DNA of 64,000 nucleotides from Deltaproteobacteria bacterium (GCA_027317185.1 DAHVFB010000002.1:22672-86671), one strand, 5' to 3'; numbered from the stretch's first letter, positions 49,932 to 59,417 are shown. Program-made: numbers and translations. Notes: generated by a model from the letters alone, not told the origin.

Positions 49932-50423
49932 TCAGAGATGGCGCAAAATCTTAGGCGTGGCAAACCATTGCAACACGCTGCGCGTGGGATTGGGTGATAA
50001 ATCAATCTTCAGGCAGGCGACGGCGCCCTTTTTGAAATCGAATTCGCAATGGCGTTCCGATCCGGTCAACAGCAGCGACAACATGTAACCAAGGCTCGGC
50101 TGATGTCCCACCAGAGCCACACTTTTGTGCTTGGCATAGGCCCGCAAAGCGTCGATTGCTTTTGAGGGCGCCGCCCCCGGCGCCAACTCCGGCATCAATT
50201 CGATTTTCACGCCGGCCAAGCCGCCGGACACAATTTCGGCAGTCTGGTGAGCGCGCTTGAGGGGACTCGTAAGGATTAGCGCCGGGCGAATCTTCAGCTT
50301 ACGAAGACCCTCGGTAGTCCGCATCATCCTCGATTTTCCGGTATCGGTCAGAGCACGATCATGGTCGTTAATTCCCGGAGCGGGGTCTTCGGCGATTGCG
50401 TGACGTACGAGGTAAAGCTTCAT
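49932..50423 (-). CDS. sixA: Phosphohistidine phosphatase SixA-like
   Basis: 163 aa from the ATG at 50423 (GCGGAG upstream), the normal SixA size. The histidine-phosphatase RHA motif is LYLVRHAIAEDPAPG at residues 2-16, followed by SPLKRAHQTAEIV, and a second His in VALVGHQPSLG. SixA removes phosphate from histidine of phosphorelay or PTS proteins. It lies between Ppx/GppA (139 bp upstream, same strand) and the RMD1-like gene. Together with the CHAD gene beyond Ppx it forms a phosphate or polyphosphate set seen in several bacteria. Confidence 0.92.
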   Translation of the reverse strand: MKLYLVRHAIAEDPAPGINDHDRALTDTGKSRMMRTTEGLRKLKIRPALILTSPLKRAHQTAEIVSGGLAGVKIELMPELAPGAAPSKAIDALRAYAKHKSVALVGHQPSLGYMLSLLLTGSERHCEFDFKKGAVACLKIDLSPNPTRSVLQWFATPKILRHL

Positions 50424-50562
50424 CGATGAACAATCTCCGCAACTTAGACTATGACTTGCACAATCAGGAGGCACGGTCTTAATGAGACAGGTGCGGCCGC
50501 TGCTAAATCATATGTGCCGGTCTCATCCGTGGCAAAAGAACATACTTGAAATTGATTGCCGG

Positions 50563-52230
50563 TTATTTGTGCCGTCCCCGCGCTTGGTTGACCGGATTAA
50601 GGCCCGATGGGAGTGGGAAAGGCGTGCTCTCACCCGCGGGACGGCGGCGCGGACCCGAGTTCATGATCCGGAACTGGATGTTGCCGAACAGCTTTTCCCA
50701 TAGATCGCTCTTACGCTCGGCCGCCCACAGTTCAAGTTCAGCATCGCGTTGCTGGGTGTCGAGCGCGACCACAATCCCGGCGCCGCCGCGCGTCACCCGA
50801 ATCGCACGCACGACGCTGTGATGGCTGCGATCGAGCGCATCCGCAATCCGCAAAATGGCCGCCAGACCGATTAGCCTTTGGCGCAATCCGGCGGACATTT
50901 CACTCAATTCGGGGCTCGACAGCTTGGGCAGCGCGCCCTTATGAAAGCGCGCCAGCACTGCGATTGCCTGGGTCTCTTCCGGAGTGAAGCCGCGCAGAAT
51001 CTCGCTGTAACTGATGAGGTACTGTGAGTGATGGTGATGGCGGCGATGGCTCACCTGCAAGCCCACATCGTGCAACAAGGCCGCGAATTCAAGCAACTCG
51101 CGCTCGGGGCTTCCGTATCGATGGATAGTGGAGGTGGCGTCGAACAGCCTCACGGCGAGTTTCGCCACTTGCGCGGCATGGTCACCGGATTCGAATCGGC
51201 GCGTCATCTCGATCACGCTGCGTCGCCGGATATCCGGCAGCCGCTCGACAGTTTCGGCGTAATCGGGAAACCGCGCCAGAAAGTCCAGGATGACGCCCTC
51301 GCGCAGGCCCCATTCACAGGCCCGCATCTGCTCCATCTCCAAGCCTTCGAACATCACCTGGGTCAGGACCGCGCCGGCCGGTATCAGATCGACGCGCCGG
51401 CGATCGAGTCCCACGAGATCCGCCCGTTCTTCGGCGGTTCGCCCGAGAATTTGCGCCGTCAGTTCCCGCAGGTCTTCGAGCCTCAGCACCAGGTTGTTGA
51501 GCGTCTCGGGCTGTTTGCCACCGCGCAACGCCGCCGCCATCGCGGTCAGATTCAGCAGCGTGCCCGACGTCCCGACCATCATGGTTGGTTTTATCCGCCG
51601 CGCCTTCTTGAAGGCTGACGCGAGCTTGCGCCGCGCATGCGATCTGAGCGCGGCAATCTCGCTCTTTTTTGGCGGATCCGATGAGATGAAGCGATCGGTC
51701 AGACGCGCAACGCCCAGTTTTAGACTTTCCTGCCATTCGATTCGCGGTCCGATGCTTTGAATCACCTCGACGCTGCCGCCGCCGACATCGGTTATGACCG
51801 GGCGCTGGCCGCGGAAGTCAATTGAGTGCCGCGCACCCTCGAAAACCAGGCGCGCCTCCTCCAGCCCGGTGACCACATCGACCCGCAAACCAAGCTCTTC
51901 CCAGGCTCTCAGCACGAAGTCGCCACCATTGGAGGCCTCGCGTATCGAACTGGTCGCGATTGCCAAAATCGGATCGGCGCCCTCGCGCCGCGCGAGCTGG
52001 GTAAATTTCGACAACGCGCCAAATCCCGCTTCGATCGCGGCGTGCGAAAGATAGCCCTTTACCAGAGTGCCCCGGCCCAGTCCGACCATCTCCTTGGCCC
52101 GGTCGACAATCTCGAATTGTCCACCGCTCAGGACCCGCGCGGTAACCATATGAATCGAGTTGGAGCCGATATCGATCGCGGCTACTTTGGTTGGCGGATT
52201 GCCACGGCGGCGATTGCTGCCATTGAGCAT
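50563..52230 (-). CDS. Ppx/GppA-family exopolyphosphatase with HD-like C-terminal domain
   Basis: 555 aa from the ATG at 52230; the longer start is not needed. N-terminal ASKHA phosphatase fold: AAIDIGSNSIHMVTARV, LVFEGARHSIDFRGQRPVITDVGGGSVEVI, SLKLGVARLTDRF, and GTSGTLLNLTAMA. A C-terminal HD-type helical domain follows (YGSPERELLEFAALLHDVGLQVSHRRHHHHSQYLI). It should release phosphate from polyphosphate or pppGpp. It is head-to-head with the CHAD gene (52362) and upstream of sixA on the same strand. The GGGSVEV glycine loop is complete, so it is likely active. Confidence 0.94.
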   Translation of the reverse strand: MLNGSNRRRGNPPTKVAAIDIGSNSIHMVTARVLSGGQFEIVDRAKEMVGLGRGTLVKGYLSHAAIEAGFGALSKFTQLARREGADPILAIATSSIREASNGGDFVLRAWEELGLRVDVVTGLEEARLVFEGARHSIDFRGQRPVITDVGGGSVEVIQSIGPRIEWQESLKLGVARLTDRFISSDPPKKSEIAALRSHARRKLASAFKKARRIKPTMMVGTSGTLLNLTAMAAALRGGKQPETLNNLVLRLEDLRELTAQILGRTAEERADLVGLDRRRVDLIPAGAVLTQVMFEGLEMEQMRACEWGLREGVILDFLARFPDYAETVERLPDIRRRSVIEMTRRFESGDHAAQVAKLAVRLFDATSTIHRYGSPERELLEFAALLHDVGLQVSHRRHHHHSQYLISYSEILRGFTPEETQAIAVLARFHKGALPKLSSPELSEMSAGLRQRLIGLAAILRIADALDRSHHSVVRAIRVTRGGAGIVVALDTQQRDAELELWAAERKSDLWEKLFGNIQFRIMNSGPRRRPAGESTPFPLPSGLNPVNQARGRHK

Positions 52231-52361
52231 GGCGCGGTCCGCCCCATCACCTTTGGGGCGCGATGTTATATACTGGCGCGTTAGCAAATGGTGTGCTGTT
52301 GAAAGGGTTTTCGTAGCTGGCCTTGGAATTATTCTGCCTGACTCGATCCGCGTTTAGAAGC

Positions 52362-53453
52362 ATGGCAATCGATCACCATCACGATTCATCAGCCTACACC
52401 GGCGGCCAAGCGGTGAATGATGCGGTCGATCGGGCTGCGCCGGAAGCGATCGCGGCTGACGATCAGAAGCTGAAACGCCATGCCCGGCTTGCGGGGCTGC
52501 TGCGCAAGGGATTGCAGCGGTTCGTGGGTAATGTCGCCAGTGTGCTGACCAGCGAAGATCGGCGTGCGATTCACGATTTACGCGTATGCAGCCGCAGGGT
52601 TCAGCAGATACTGGTCGCGACGTATGGGGAAACCCTGCCGCGGCGAGCACGCGCGATTCGCCGCCGGATGCGCCGGACGCGCCGGGCGGTGGGCGAATGG
52701 CGCAGTTATGACGTTGTAATCGCGATGCTGGAAAGCCGCCTGCAACGGGCCCGCGACGACGATCATCGCCGGGCATGGTCGATCGTGCTCAAGTGTGCCG
52801 AGCAAGCGCGCCATCGCGAAATCCGCCGCGCCCGACGGCGCTTGACCAGACTCAATGTGTTCGGGATCAAAGACACCGGCGCGCTGCTGATCGAAAGCGG
52901 TGCATCGCGCCATCTGCCCACTGACACCGCCTCACGAAATGCGATCGCCAAGGCCCATGATCGCTGGTGCGAAGCTTATGCCACGGCGGAATCAGGACGC
53001 GCGGAGGATATTCACGCGTTCCGAATCCGCACCAAGGGTCTTCGTTATCGTATCGAGTTGGCGCGCGAATTGGGGACTGCGGATACCAAACCGCTGATCG
53101 AATGGTTCAAGAAGTTGCAGGACGATCTCGGACGATGGCGCGATCGCATCGAACTGGCCCGGATAATAGCCTCATCGATCGCGGATCCCGAGCGGCTGCT
53201 GACTGAGTCGCGGGCGTCGATCATCCTACTGACGGAACTCGAGCGTATTCTTAAGCGCGCCGGCGGCGAAATCCAACGGCAGCTTGATGCTGCCCGGCTA
53301 TCGCCCGGATTCGCGCAATGCAACGCCTGGGTAAGATTATATGTGTCGCAAGTTGCCAGCCCGCAGGCTGACAACGAAGCCGGGGAAGGAACCGAAACAA
53401 TAAGCACCGACGCTTCGCCGCCTATCGTCGCGCAAAACGAGCGCGAATCGTAG
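52362..53453 (+). CDS. CHAD-domain protein (polyphosphate-binding)
   Basis: 363 aa from the ATG at 52362. CHAD helical domain with many conserved basic residues: VHDLRV-type AIHDLRVCSRRVQQILVATY, RRMRRTRRAVGEWRSYDV, ARHREIRRARRRL, then the second half DIHAFRIRTKGLRYRIELARELG and LQDDLGRWRDRIELARII. The paired H-x-x-R-x-x-x-K/R motifs bind polyphosphate or other polyanions. The start overlaps no other gene, and the gene is divergent from the Ppx/GppA gene with about 130 bp between. This pairing suggests a shared role in polyphosphate metabolism. Confidence 0.92.
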   Translation: MAIDHHHDSSAYTGGQAVNDAVDRAAPEAIAADDQKLKRHARLAGLLRKGLQRFVGNVASVLTSEDRRAIHDLRVCSRRVQQILVATYGETLPRRARAIRRRMRRTRRAVGEWRSYDVVIAMLESRLQRARDDDHRRAWSIVLKCAEQARHREIRRARRRLTRLNVFGIKDTGALLIESGASRHLPTDTASRNAIAKAHDRWCEAYATAESGRAEDIHAFRIRTKGLRYRIELARELGTADTKPLIEWFKKLQDDLGRWRDRIELARIIASSIADPERLLTESRASIILLTELERILKRAGGEIQRQLDAARLSPGFAQCNAWVRLYVSQVASPQADNEAGEGTETISTDASPPIVAQNERES

Positions 53454-53462
53454 TTAGCTGCC

Positions 53463-54125
53463 TCAGTCCTGCCGCCAGGCCTCGCCCCAGCGGTCATGAA
53501 ACGTCACCTTCCGTACCGGCTTGCGCGTGACGCGGCGGAATTCCTCGATCGGATATCCCATCGGCATCATCGCGAACGTCAGATAATCGTCCGGAATGCC
53601 CAGCAGGCGCCGCACCTGGCCCTCAAATGACATATGGGTCGTGGTCACCACCGTGCCGATACCAAATGAGCGCGCGGCGAGAATTATGTTTTGAATCGCC
53701 GGATACATGCTGGCGCCGGCCAGCCGCATTGCATAAAGCGTAGTATCCTCCTCGGACATACCCGGAATTTCGATCGGAAACATCTGGAGACACGGAATCA
53801 GTATCACCGGCGCTTCGTGATAGTGATCGACCAGATACAGCGCGGAATCGAGCTGGGATTGATTTTCGGCCGGCGTGACGTGCGGCGGCAGGGCGCGATC
53901 CGAATACACCCTGCGCACGGCATCCGCGCCCTGGCGGAAAATATCGGCCAGCGCTTTGCGCTGGACGGCATCGGTGATTACCAGAAAGGTCCAGTGCTGG
54001 TTGTTAAGCGCGCTACCGGCGCGGATACCGGCATCGAGGATTTTGGTGACTACTTCGGGTGCGATGGGGTCGGGCCGTAGCTTGCGCATCGTGCGCGCAG
54101 TGTAGATCGCGTCGAAAAGGTCCAT
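53463..54125 (-). CDS. Nitroreductase-family flavoprotein
   Basis: 220 aa. FMN-binding nitroreductase fold: DAIYTARTMRKLRPDPIAPEVVTKILDAGIRAGSALNNQHWTFLVITD at the N-terminus, with FMN-phosphate Arg residues (TARTMRKLRPD), and ASMYPAIQNIILAARSFGIGTVVTT in the dimer and flavin region. It reduces nitro, quinone or enone groups with NAD(P)H. It is convergent with the CHAD gene and divergent from the MEMO1-like gene. The longer loop (QSQLDSALYLVDHYHEAPVILIPC) is unlike the classical NfsA/B, so the substrate is unknown. Confidence 0.92.
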   Translation of the reverse strand: MDLFDAIYTARTMRKLRPDPIAPEVVTKILDAGIRAGSALNNQHWTFLVITDAVQRKALADIFRQGADAVRRVYSDRALPPHVTPAENQSQLDSALYLVDHYHEAPVILIPCLQMFPIEIPGMSEEDTTLYAMRLAGASMYPAIQNIILAARSFGIGTVVTTTHMSFEGQVRRLLGIPDDYLTFAMMPMGYPIEEFRRVTRKPVRKVTFHDRWGEAWRQD

Positions 54126-54283
54126 CGTTTGCGAGGCCTCGCCGGTTGAGCCGCCTGCGCGGCTGTTTATAGCGCCCCAGTCTAGCAGGCAGCCGATGGA
54201 TTGAGGAAAATCACCATCGTTTCGGGGATTCCTCGATCTTTTTGCTGGCGTATCGAGATACGAAATAGTTCAATTACCGGAGC

Positions 54284-55516
54284 ATGGTCGAAAAACCCAG
54301 AATCCGTGCGGTCGAGGCCTTTCCGCTCGAACATAACGGCCAGCAGCTTATCTGCCTGCGCGACCCGGGTGGGACGGCGCCCGAACCGATCATGGTTGGC
54401 GCCGGCGCGTACTTTCTAATCACACGCTTCGATGGCGCCCACGATATCGCCGCGCTCCAGGCGGCCTTCGCCCGGCAATTCGGGGAGCAGGTGACGGCCG
54501 CGCAGGTGCGTGAACTGATAACGGCGCTGGACCAGGGGTATTTTCTTGAATCGCGCAGGTATGCGGCGCGCGTCCGCGAGATTCGCGCTCAGTTTGCGGC
54601 GAGCCCGGAACGTCCAGCCGCCCATGCGGGCCTTTGCTATGCGGATCAACCGGAAAAATTGCGCGCCGAGATGGATCGGTTTTTTATCAAAGCCGGATGC
54701 GCCCTCGAATCGATTAAAGTCCGCAATGGGAAGCCGCTGGCCGGCTTAGTCGCTCCGCATATCGATCCGCCCCGCGGCGGCCTCGCCTATGCGCACGCCT
54801 ATGCCGAGTTAGCCGCGCATGAGCGCCCCGAGCTGGTGATCATCCTGGGGACGTCTCACTATGGCGCCGGGCCGGAACTCTTCACCGCCACGCGCAAGGA
54901 CTACGCGACTCCGCTGGGCGCGGTGACTACCGATCGTGAATTCGTCGATCGGCTGGCGCGCCGGTATCGCGAGGGAAAACTCTTCGGCGACGAGCTGCTG
55001 CATCGCAACGAGCATTCGATCGAGTTTCAGGCGCTGTTTCTCGCCCATACGATCGGAGTGCAGAACTACCAAGTCGTCCCGGTTCTCGTAAGCTCGTTTC
55101 ATCAAATGGTTTTGAGCGGTAAATCGCCCGCTTTAGATCGCCGCGTAGGAGATTTCCTCGAGGCGCTTACGGCTTTGATCGCAGGTGAGCGCCGCCGGGT
55201 CGCGATAATTGCGGGAGTGGATTTCGCTCATATCGGACGGAAGTTTGGCGATGATTTCGGCGTCGACAGCCGCAAACGTAAAGAACTGCACGCCGCGGAC
55301 CATCGGTTGATCGGCCATCTCGAGGGCGGCGACGCCGAGGGCTTCTTCGGTGAGATCGCCCATGAACGCGATCGATGGCGGGTATGCGGGGTGGCGCCGC
55401 TCTATACGCAACTCGCCCTGCTGAAAGGACATCGCGGACGGCTGCTCAACTACGATGTTGCGATGGAGCCTGCCACCGAATCCGCGGTTTCCTTTGCCAG
55501 TCTCGCGATCGAATAG
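54284..55516 (+). CDS. MEMO1-like protein (AmmeMemoRadiSam system protein B) with N-terminal extension
   Basis: 410 aa. Residues about 130-410 form the MEMO1 domain: GLVAPHIDPPRGGLAYAHAYAEL, LGTSHYGAG, HRNEHSIEFQALFLAHTIG, IAGVDFAHIG. The His/Asp/Cys set of the dioxygenase-like site is partly conserved (H in APHID, H in SHYG, H in NEHSIE). The first 110 residues (ICLRDPGGTAPEPIMVGAGAYFLITRFDGAHDIAALQAAFARQFGEQVTAAQVRELITALDQGYFLES) look like a PqqD-type winged helix. The AmmeMemoRadiSam partners (AMMECR1-like A and radical-SAM protein) are not in the window. The reaction is unknown. Confidence 0.88.
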   Translation: MVEKPRIRAVEAFPLEHNGQQLICLRDPGGTAPEPIMVGAGAYFLITRFDGAHDIAALQAAFARQFGEQVTAAQVRELITALDQGYFLESRRYAARVREIRAQFAASPERPAAHAGLCYADQPEKLRAEMDRFFIKAGCALESIKVRNGKPLAGLVAPHIDPPRGGLAYAHAYAELAAHERPELVIILGTSHYGAGPELFTATRKDYATPLGAVTTDREFVDRLARRYREGKLFGDELLHRNEHSIEFQALFLAHTIGVQNYQVVPVLVSSFHQMVLSGKSPALDRRVGDFLEALTALIAGERRRVAIIAGVDFAHIGRKFGDDFGVDSRKRKELHAADHRLIGHLEGGDAEGFFGEIAHERDRWRVCGVAPLYTQLALLKGHRGRLLNYDVAMEPATESAVSFASLAIE

Positions 55517-55691
55517 TTTCCGCTTTTGATTTTTCTCACGTTCGAGGGCAACGCCTTAGTTGTTCCCGGTGCGGATTCCCATACTTCTTCTCTTATCCTT
55601 ACTTTACTCACTATTGCCCATGTCATACTCTCCGCGAGACGGGTCCGGCGCGACCACGAAGGAGATAGCGCCGGACACCCAGGGGAATTCG

Positions 55692-56927
55692 TTGAACGCA
55701 AGCAGACGCCGTTTAGCCTCTTTTTACCTCGTCAGGACTGGTTTTGTGGCCGCAATCAGCCTTGTTTTCGCCGCAGTTCCATCGTTCGCCCAGCAGAATA
55801 ATGTGCCGCTACAGCTCAAGGGCTACAGCAAAACAATTCCATGGCACGGGGTCACGAACGGGGCCACGAATAATGAAGCGGCCGCCCCGATGAATGGGAC
55901 GGCATCGTCGAGCACCATCCCGCTGTGGCAATTCAGCATCAATTCGCCAATTGACGGAAATACTTATACGGGTCAGATGGTGGGCCGCAGTCCGTTTTTT
56001 CACGGTGCGCGCACCACAAACATTCCTACTATCGTAGTCCCGCTCATCATCCAGATGTCGGATGGCACAACCTTCGACCCGACCGCCACAAACAGCACAT
56101 GCACTCCTACTGGAATACCGCTAACGCTGTTCAACAATTCTCCAATTTTCCAGAGTGCGAGCTTCACTTTCGGCGGCACCAACGCGGGGACTGGACAATA
56201 CGTAGACGTCTTTCAGCGTGCGAACTTCTGGACCAACGTCAATGTCACCGGCAGCCGTTATCATACGGCGCTCGCTCCAGTGACCACACTTGCCGCCGTT
56301 ACGATCAATGTGCCTAGCAACGAGGGTCAGGCCTTCAGCGTCAGCGCATGCGGGCATAGCGGCAAACTTGGCGTCGTGAATGTCGATTGGTTGGATAACT
56401 ATATCTCTGGCAGTAACGGCTTGATCTCACGTTTAGGCGGCACTGGCAGCAGTCATATTAATCCGACCACTTTTCCGATTTTTCTTATGTGGGACGTGGT
56501 AATGAGTTGGAGCACTCCCCCAAGCCTCAACGCTTGCTGTTATCTCGGTTATCACAGCTCAGCGAATTCTCCCGTGCAGACCTACGCGACCTTGGAATTC
56601 GATACCACGGGCGTTTTCCCTGGTGTTTCCGACGCATCGGTCGCGGCCCACGAGGTCGGCGAATGGATGGACGATCCAGATGGGTCAAATCCCACCCCGG
56701 CGTGGGGACATGTCGGGCAGGTCAGCAGTTGCCAGAACAACCTTGAGGATGGCGATCCGCTCAGCGGAACTCCAAACATCACCAAAAAGATGTCTAACAA
56801 CGTCACCTACAATCTGCAGGAACTGGCGTTCTACTCATGGTTCTTCCGCCAGAATCCATCGCTGGGCGTGAATGGATGGTTCTCGGATAACGGCACCTTC
56901 ACCACCGACGCGGGACCGGTCTGCTAG
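55692..56927 (+). CDS. Secreted protein with HEVGEW motif (possible zincin-like protease)
   Basis: 411 aa from a TTG at 55692, picked because AGGGGAA lies before it and a good Sec signal peptide (LASFYLVRTGFVAAISLVFAAVPSFAQQ) starts there; the listed ORF begins further upstream. The mature part is Thr/Asn/Ser-rich. The only enzyme-like motif is VAAHEVGEWMDDPDGSNPTPAWGHVGQ near the C-terminus, an H-E-x2-E variant with downstream Asp and His residues. Similar H-E-x-x-E-W-x-x-D-P segments occur in secreted proteins of environmental bacteria whose activity is, to my knowledge, not established. It is in an operon with the next secreted protein, 40 bp later. Confidence 0.75.
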   Translation: MNASRRRLASFYLVRTGFVAAISLVFAAVPSFAQQNNVPLQLKGYSKTIPWHGVTNGATNNEAAAPMNGTASSSTIPLWQFSINSPIDGNTYTGQMVGRSPFFHGARTTNIPTIVVPLIIQMSDGTTFDPTATNSTCTPTGIPLTLFNNSPIFQSASFTFGGTNAGTGQYVDVFQRANFWTNVNVTGSRYHTALAPVTTLAAVTINVPSNEGQAFSVSACGHSGKLGVVNVDWLDNYISGSNGLISRLGGTGSSHINPTTFPIFLMWDVVMSWSTPPSLNACCYLGYHSSANSPVQTYATLEFDTTGVFPGVSDASVAAHEVGEWMDDPDGSNPTPAWGHVGQVSSCQNNLEDGDPLSGTPNITKKMSNNVTYNLQELAFYSWFFRQNPSLGVNGWFSDNGTFTTDAGPVC

Positions 56928-56967
56928 ATTTTCCTGCTTGATTCAGGCGCGAGGAGGGGAGCGCTCG

Positions 56968-58302
56968 ATGTCTTACAATTCTGTCATCCGATTTCTATCC
57001 GGTGTCGCGGCCGCGCTTTTAATAGCCGCCACTCCGGCTTTGGCCGATTCGCTTCAATGGATTTCCAGTTCCGCATCGCAAAACTCGAACGATTCGATCA
57101 ATTGGCAGCAACTCGGCGCCGATGCTTCCCCGCTCAACCCCAGCTTCAATGTTACCTCGGCAAAACTTCTGAAGGCGACGGGTAGTCTGACCGGATCGGG
57201 CAGCCTGACCGCCGTCGTATGTCCGGCGACTGTCTGTAGTTGGGCGGGAGCGCAGTCAGGTTTCATTCCGGGGGAGACCCTGATTTGGACCTCCGATACC
57301 GGCAATAGCGGCAACGGCCCGCTCACCATCGACTTCGCCCAGAAAGTCGCGGGCGCCGGCGCGTTTATCCAGGCCGACGGACCTTCGCAGTTCACCGCGC
57401 AACTTCAAGCTTTCGATGGCAGTACCATGCTCGGCAGCACCACCGAGACCAGCGACTCGAACGGCGATCCGATCTATTTCGGGGTGAACGACAGCACCGG
57501 CGCGAACATCAGTTCGATCGTTTACAGCATCACCTCATGCGAGGGCGATTGCTCCGATTTCGCCATCGATACGATGCTGGTGAATAATCCGAGCGTCAAT
57601 CCCGGCAACACCGTGCTGCACTGGGCGCCGCATTCGATACTGTTTCCACGACAGCATTACGGAATGCTTGCGGCCACCTCCAGCAAGTCGCCATCGCCAT
57701 TTCGCGTCAAGGTGATAAATCCGAACAAAAAGACCAATACGACCGTCACGATGAACACGCCGTCGTTCGACATGAGCGACTACAGCGTCGATCCCGGCAC
57801 CACCACTTGCGGTAGCGACATGCCCAGGTTGAACCCAGGTCAGTCGTGTTTCATCGGACTGGTGTTCAAGCCAACCGCACTTGGCGTTCGTCTTGGCCAC
57901 ATGATGATTAACGACAACGCCTCGGCGGCACCGCAGATCGTCACTCTGCATGGGGTGAGCATCCCACCGATTCTTCAGAGATCGCCATCGATTCTGATGT
58001 TCGGTGGCGTAATGGTTAATACCATCAGCGCCGTGAAGACGGTCAGCCTGAAGAACAACAGTCCGATTCCGATTTCGTTGGGATCCCCATCGATCGTGGC
58101 CAGCGTCAGTGGAGCATTCAATATCGCCAGCAACGACTGCGGCTCGACTCTGAGCAACGTCGCGGGTTCCAACATTTGTCATATCGGAGTGACCTTGACC
58201 CCGTCCGCGACCGGACGGGCAATCGGTTTTCTGCTGATCTATAACAATGATAACCAGCAGCATTCTCCGCAGCAGGTGAAGCTGGTCGGCCGCGGCAAGT
58301 AA
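56968..58302 (+). CDS. Secreted protein with ASH/choice-of-anchor-type repeats
   Basis: 444 aa from the ATG at 56968, with GAGGAGGGGAG upstream. Sec signal peptide YNSVIRFLSGVAAALLIAATPALADS. The N-terminal half is a beta-rich domain without known motif. The C-terminal 200 residues contain two repeats of the immunoglobulin-like ASH/HYDIN type (LFPRQHYGMLAATSSKSPSPFRVKVINPNKKTNTTV and LMFGGVMVNTISAVKTVSLKNNSPIPISLGSPSI), each with the C-G-x5-PG-x-C-x-I-G-V-x-F-x-P-T-x-x-G ending. Such repeats bind other surface proteins. Probably exported, on the cell surface. Confidence 0.8.
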   Translation: MSYNSVIRFLSGVAAALLIAATPALADSLQWISSSASQNSNDSINWQQLGADASPLNPSFNVTSAKLLKATGSLTGSGSLTAVVCPATVCSWAGAQSGFIPGETLIWTSDTGNSGNGPLTIDFAQKVAGAGAFIQADGPSQFTAQLQAFDGSTMLGSTTETSDSNGDPIYFGVNDSTGANISSIVYSITSCEGDCSDFAIDTMLVNNPSVNPGNTVLHWAPHSILFPRQHYGMLAATSSKSPSPFRVKVINPNKKTNTTVTMNTPSFDMSDYSVDPGTTTCGSDMPRLNPGQSCFIGLVFKPTALGVRLGHMMINDNASAAPQIVTLHGVSIPPILQRSPSILMFGGVMVNTISAVKTVSLKNNSPIPISLGSPSIVASVSGAFNIASNDCGSTLSNVAGSNICHIGVTLTPSATGRAIGFLLIYNNDNQQHSPQQVKLVGRGK

Positions 58303-58365
58303 GCCGGCGGATCTCACCCGGAACGCAACGGGCGCAAACGCGAGCAGACCGCCGGGCCACGAGCA

Positions 58366-59361
58366 TCATCCGGGCGGTATAATGGGATGGCGCAGCGCCC
58401 GCGCGAGATCCTGATGTCTCAGCATCGTCAGATCGCGCCTGATATACCACGTGATCGAGCGGCCGATTGCGCGCAGCCGTTGCTCGAACGAGGGCATCAG
58501 GCGATGGTCGATCAAGTCGTCTTCGTCATCCATCGGCGTGGCGCGCTCGCCGATTAACTCGACCCCGATACTGATCCGCTCAAGCCCCGGTGCGTGACAA
58601 ATCGCGCCCCAGTGATAGACCTCGGAATCCCAGCACAGGATCGATCCGGCGCGGGCGGGCAACGGGCGCGCCATCTGCATCGCCTCGGCGATTTCCGAAA
58701 CCGGCGTCGGCGAGGAAAAAAACTTTCGCACCCTGGCCGTACCGAGGTCCTTTGGAATTACGTAGATACAGCTATTGTCGAGCGTAACCTCTGTAAGCGG
58801 AATCCATACATTCAGGCGATCGGTAACGCCGGGGGCATCGGAATGCAGCGGGAAGCCGGCCGCGCCGCGCACCGGCTGGACATGGAACACCCACACGCGC
58901 TGCGGAACGATGCGATAGCCCGGGCCGAGAAAAGCCGAGGCCATTCGCACCAGGGCGGGCACCCGCCAGGCGTACCAGAACTGATCGTATACAAATGCCA
59001 TCGCCAGCGGCCATTTGTAATCGCGCAAGGTGGTAAGCAGGCTCAGCATGGCGGGAAGCGCCGGCCGCGCGATCACCGAATCGAGATGCACGTAACCTTC
59101 GCGCGACAGTTTTGCGCAAAGCTCATTGCAGCGCCGCGAGCCGATGCTTTTCGCCGGCAACGCACCGGTATCGTTCCCGATCGACAGTTCCGGAGCGAGC
59201 GCGCGCCAGTATTCGGGATCGAGAGCCTGCGCCACGCGTGACGCCACCTCGTCCGGAGCCGGGCGCAGCCCGCGCAACAGCTTGAGCAACGCCTTGCGAT
59301 GCAGCTCGCGCTGAGCGGGACTGAGCGATGAAAGTTCTTTCTCGCTATCGCTCATCAGCAA
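58366..59361 (-). CDS. Phytanoyl-CoA dioxygenase (PhyH)-family Fe(II)/2-oxoglutarate oxygenase
   Basis: 331 aa. The jelly-roll PhyH pattern shows in EGYVHLDSVIARPALPAMLSLL, FHVQPVRGAAGFPLHSDAPGVTDRLNVWIPLTEVTLDNSCIYVIPKDLG (first His and Asp: H-S-D), and CWDSEVYHWGAICHAPGLERISIGVEL (distal His; Arg that binds 2-oxoglutarate). The enzyme hydroxylates an unknown substrate. Start: TTG at 59361 has GGGGGA at good spacing; the ATG at 59355 is also possible. It is followed upstream on the strand by the lyase (59418), probably in the same transcript. Confidence 0.9.
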   Translation of the reverse strand: MLMSDSEKELSSLSPAQRELHRKALLKLLRGLRPAPDEVASRVAQALDPEYWRALAPELSIGNDTGALPAKSIGSRRCNELCAKLSREGYVHLDSVIARPALPAMLSLLTTLRDYKWPLAMAFVYDQFWYAWRVPALVRMASAFLGPGYRIVPQRVWVFHVQPVRGAAGFPLHSDAPGVTDRLNVWIPLTEVTLDNSCIYVIPKDLGTARVRKFFSSPTPVSEIAEAMQMARPLPARAGSILCWDSEVYHWGAICHAPGLERISIGVELIGERATPMDDEDDLIDHRLMPSFEQRLRAIGRSITWYIRRDLTMLRHQDLARALRHPIIPPG

Positions 59362-59417
59362 ACTAGATCCCCCAAACTCGATCCCGATGCTGCGGCCGTT
59401 GAATCACCGGCCAGGAA

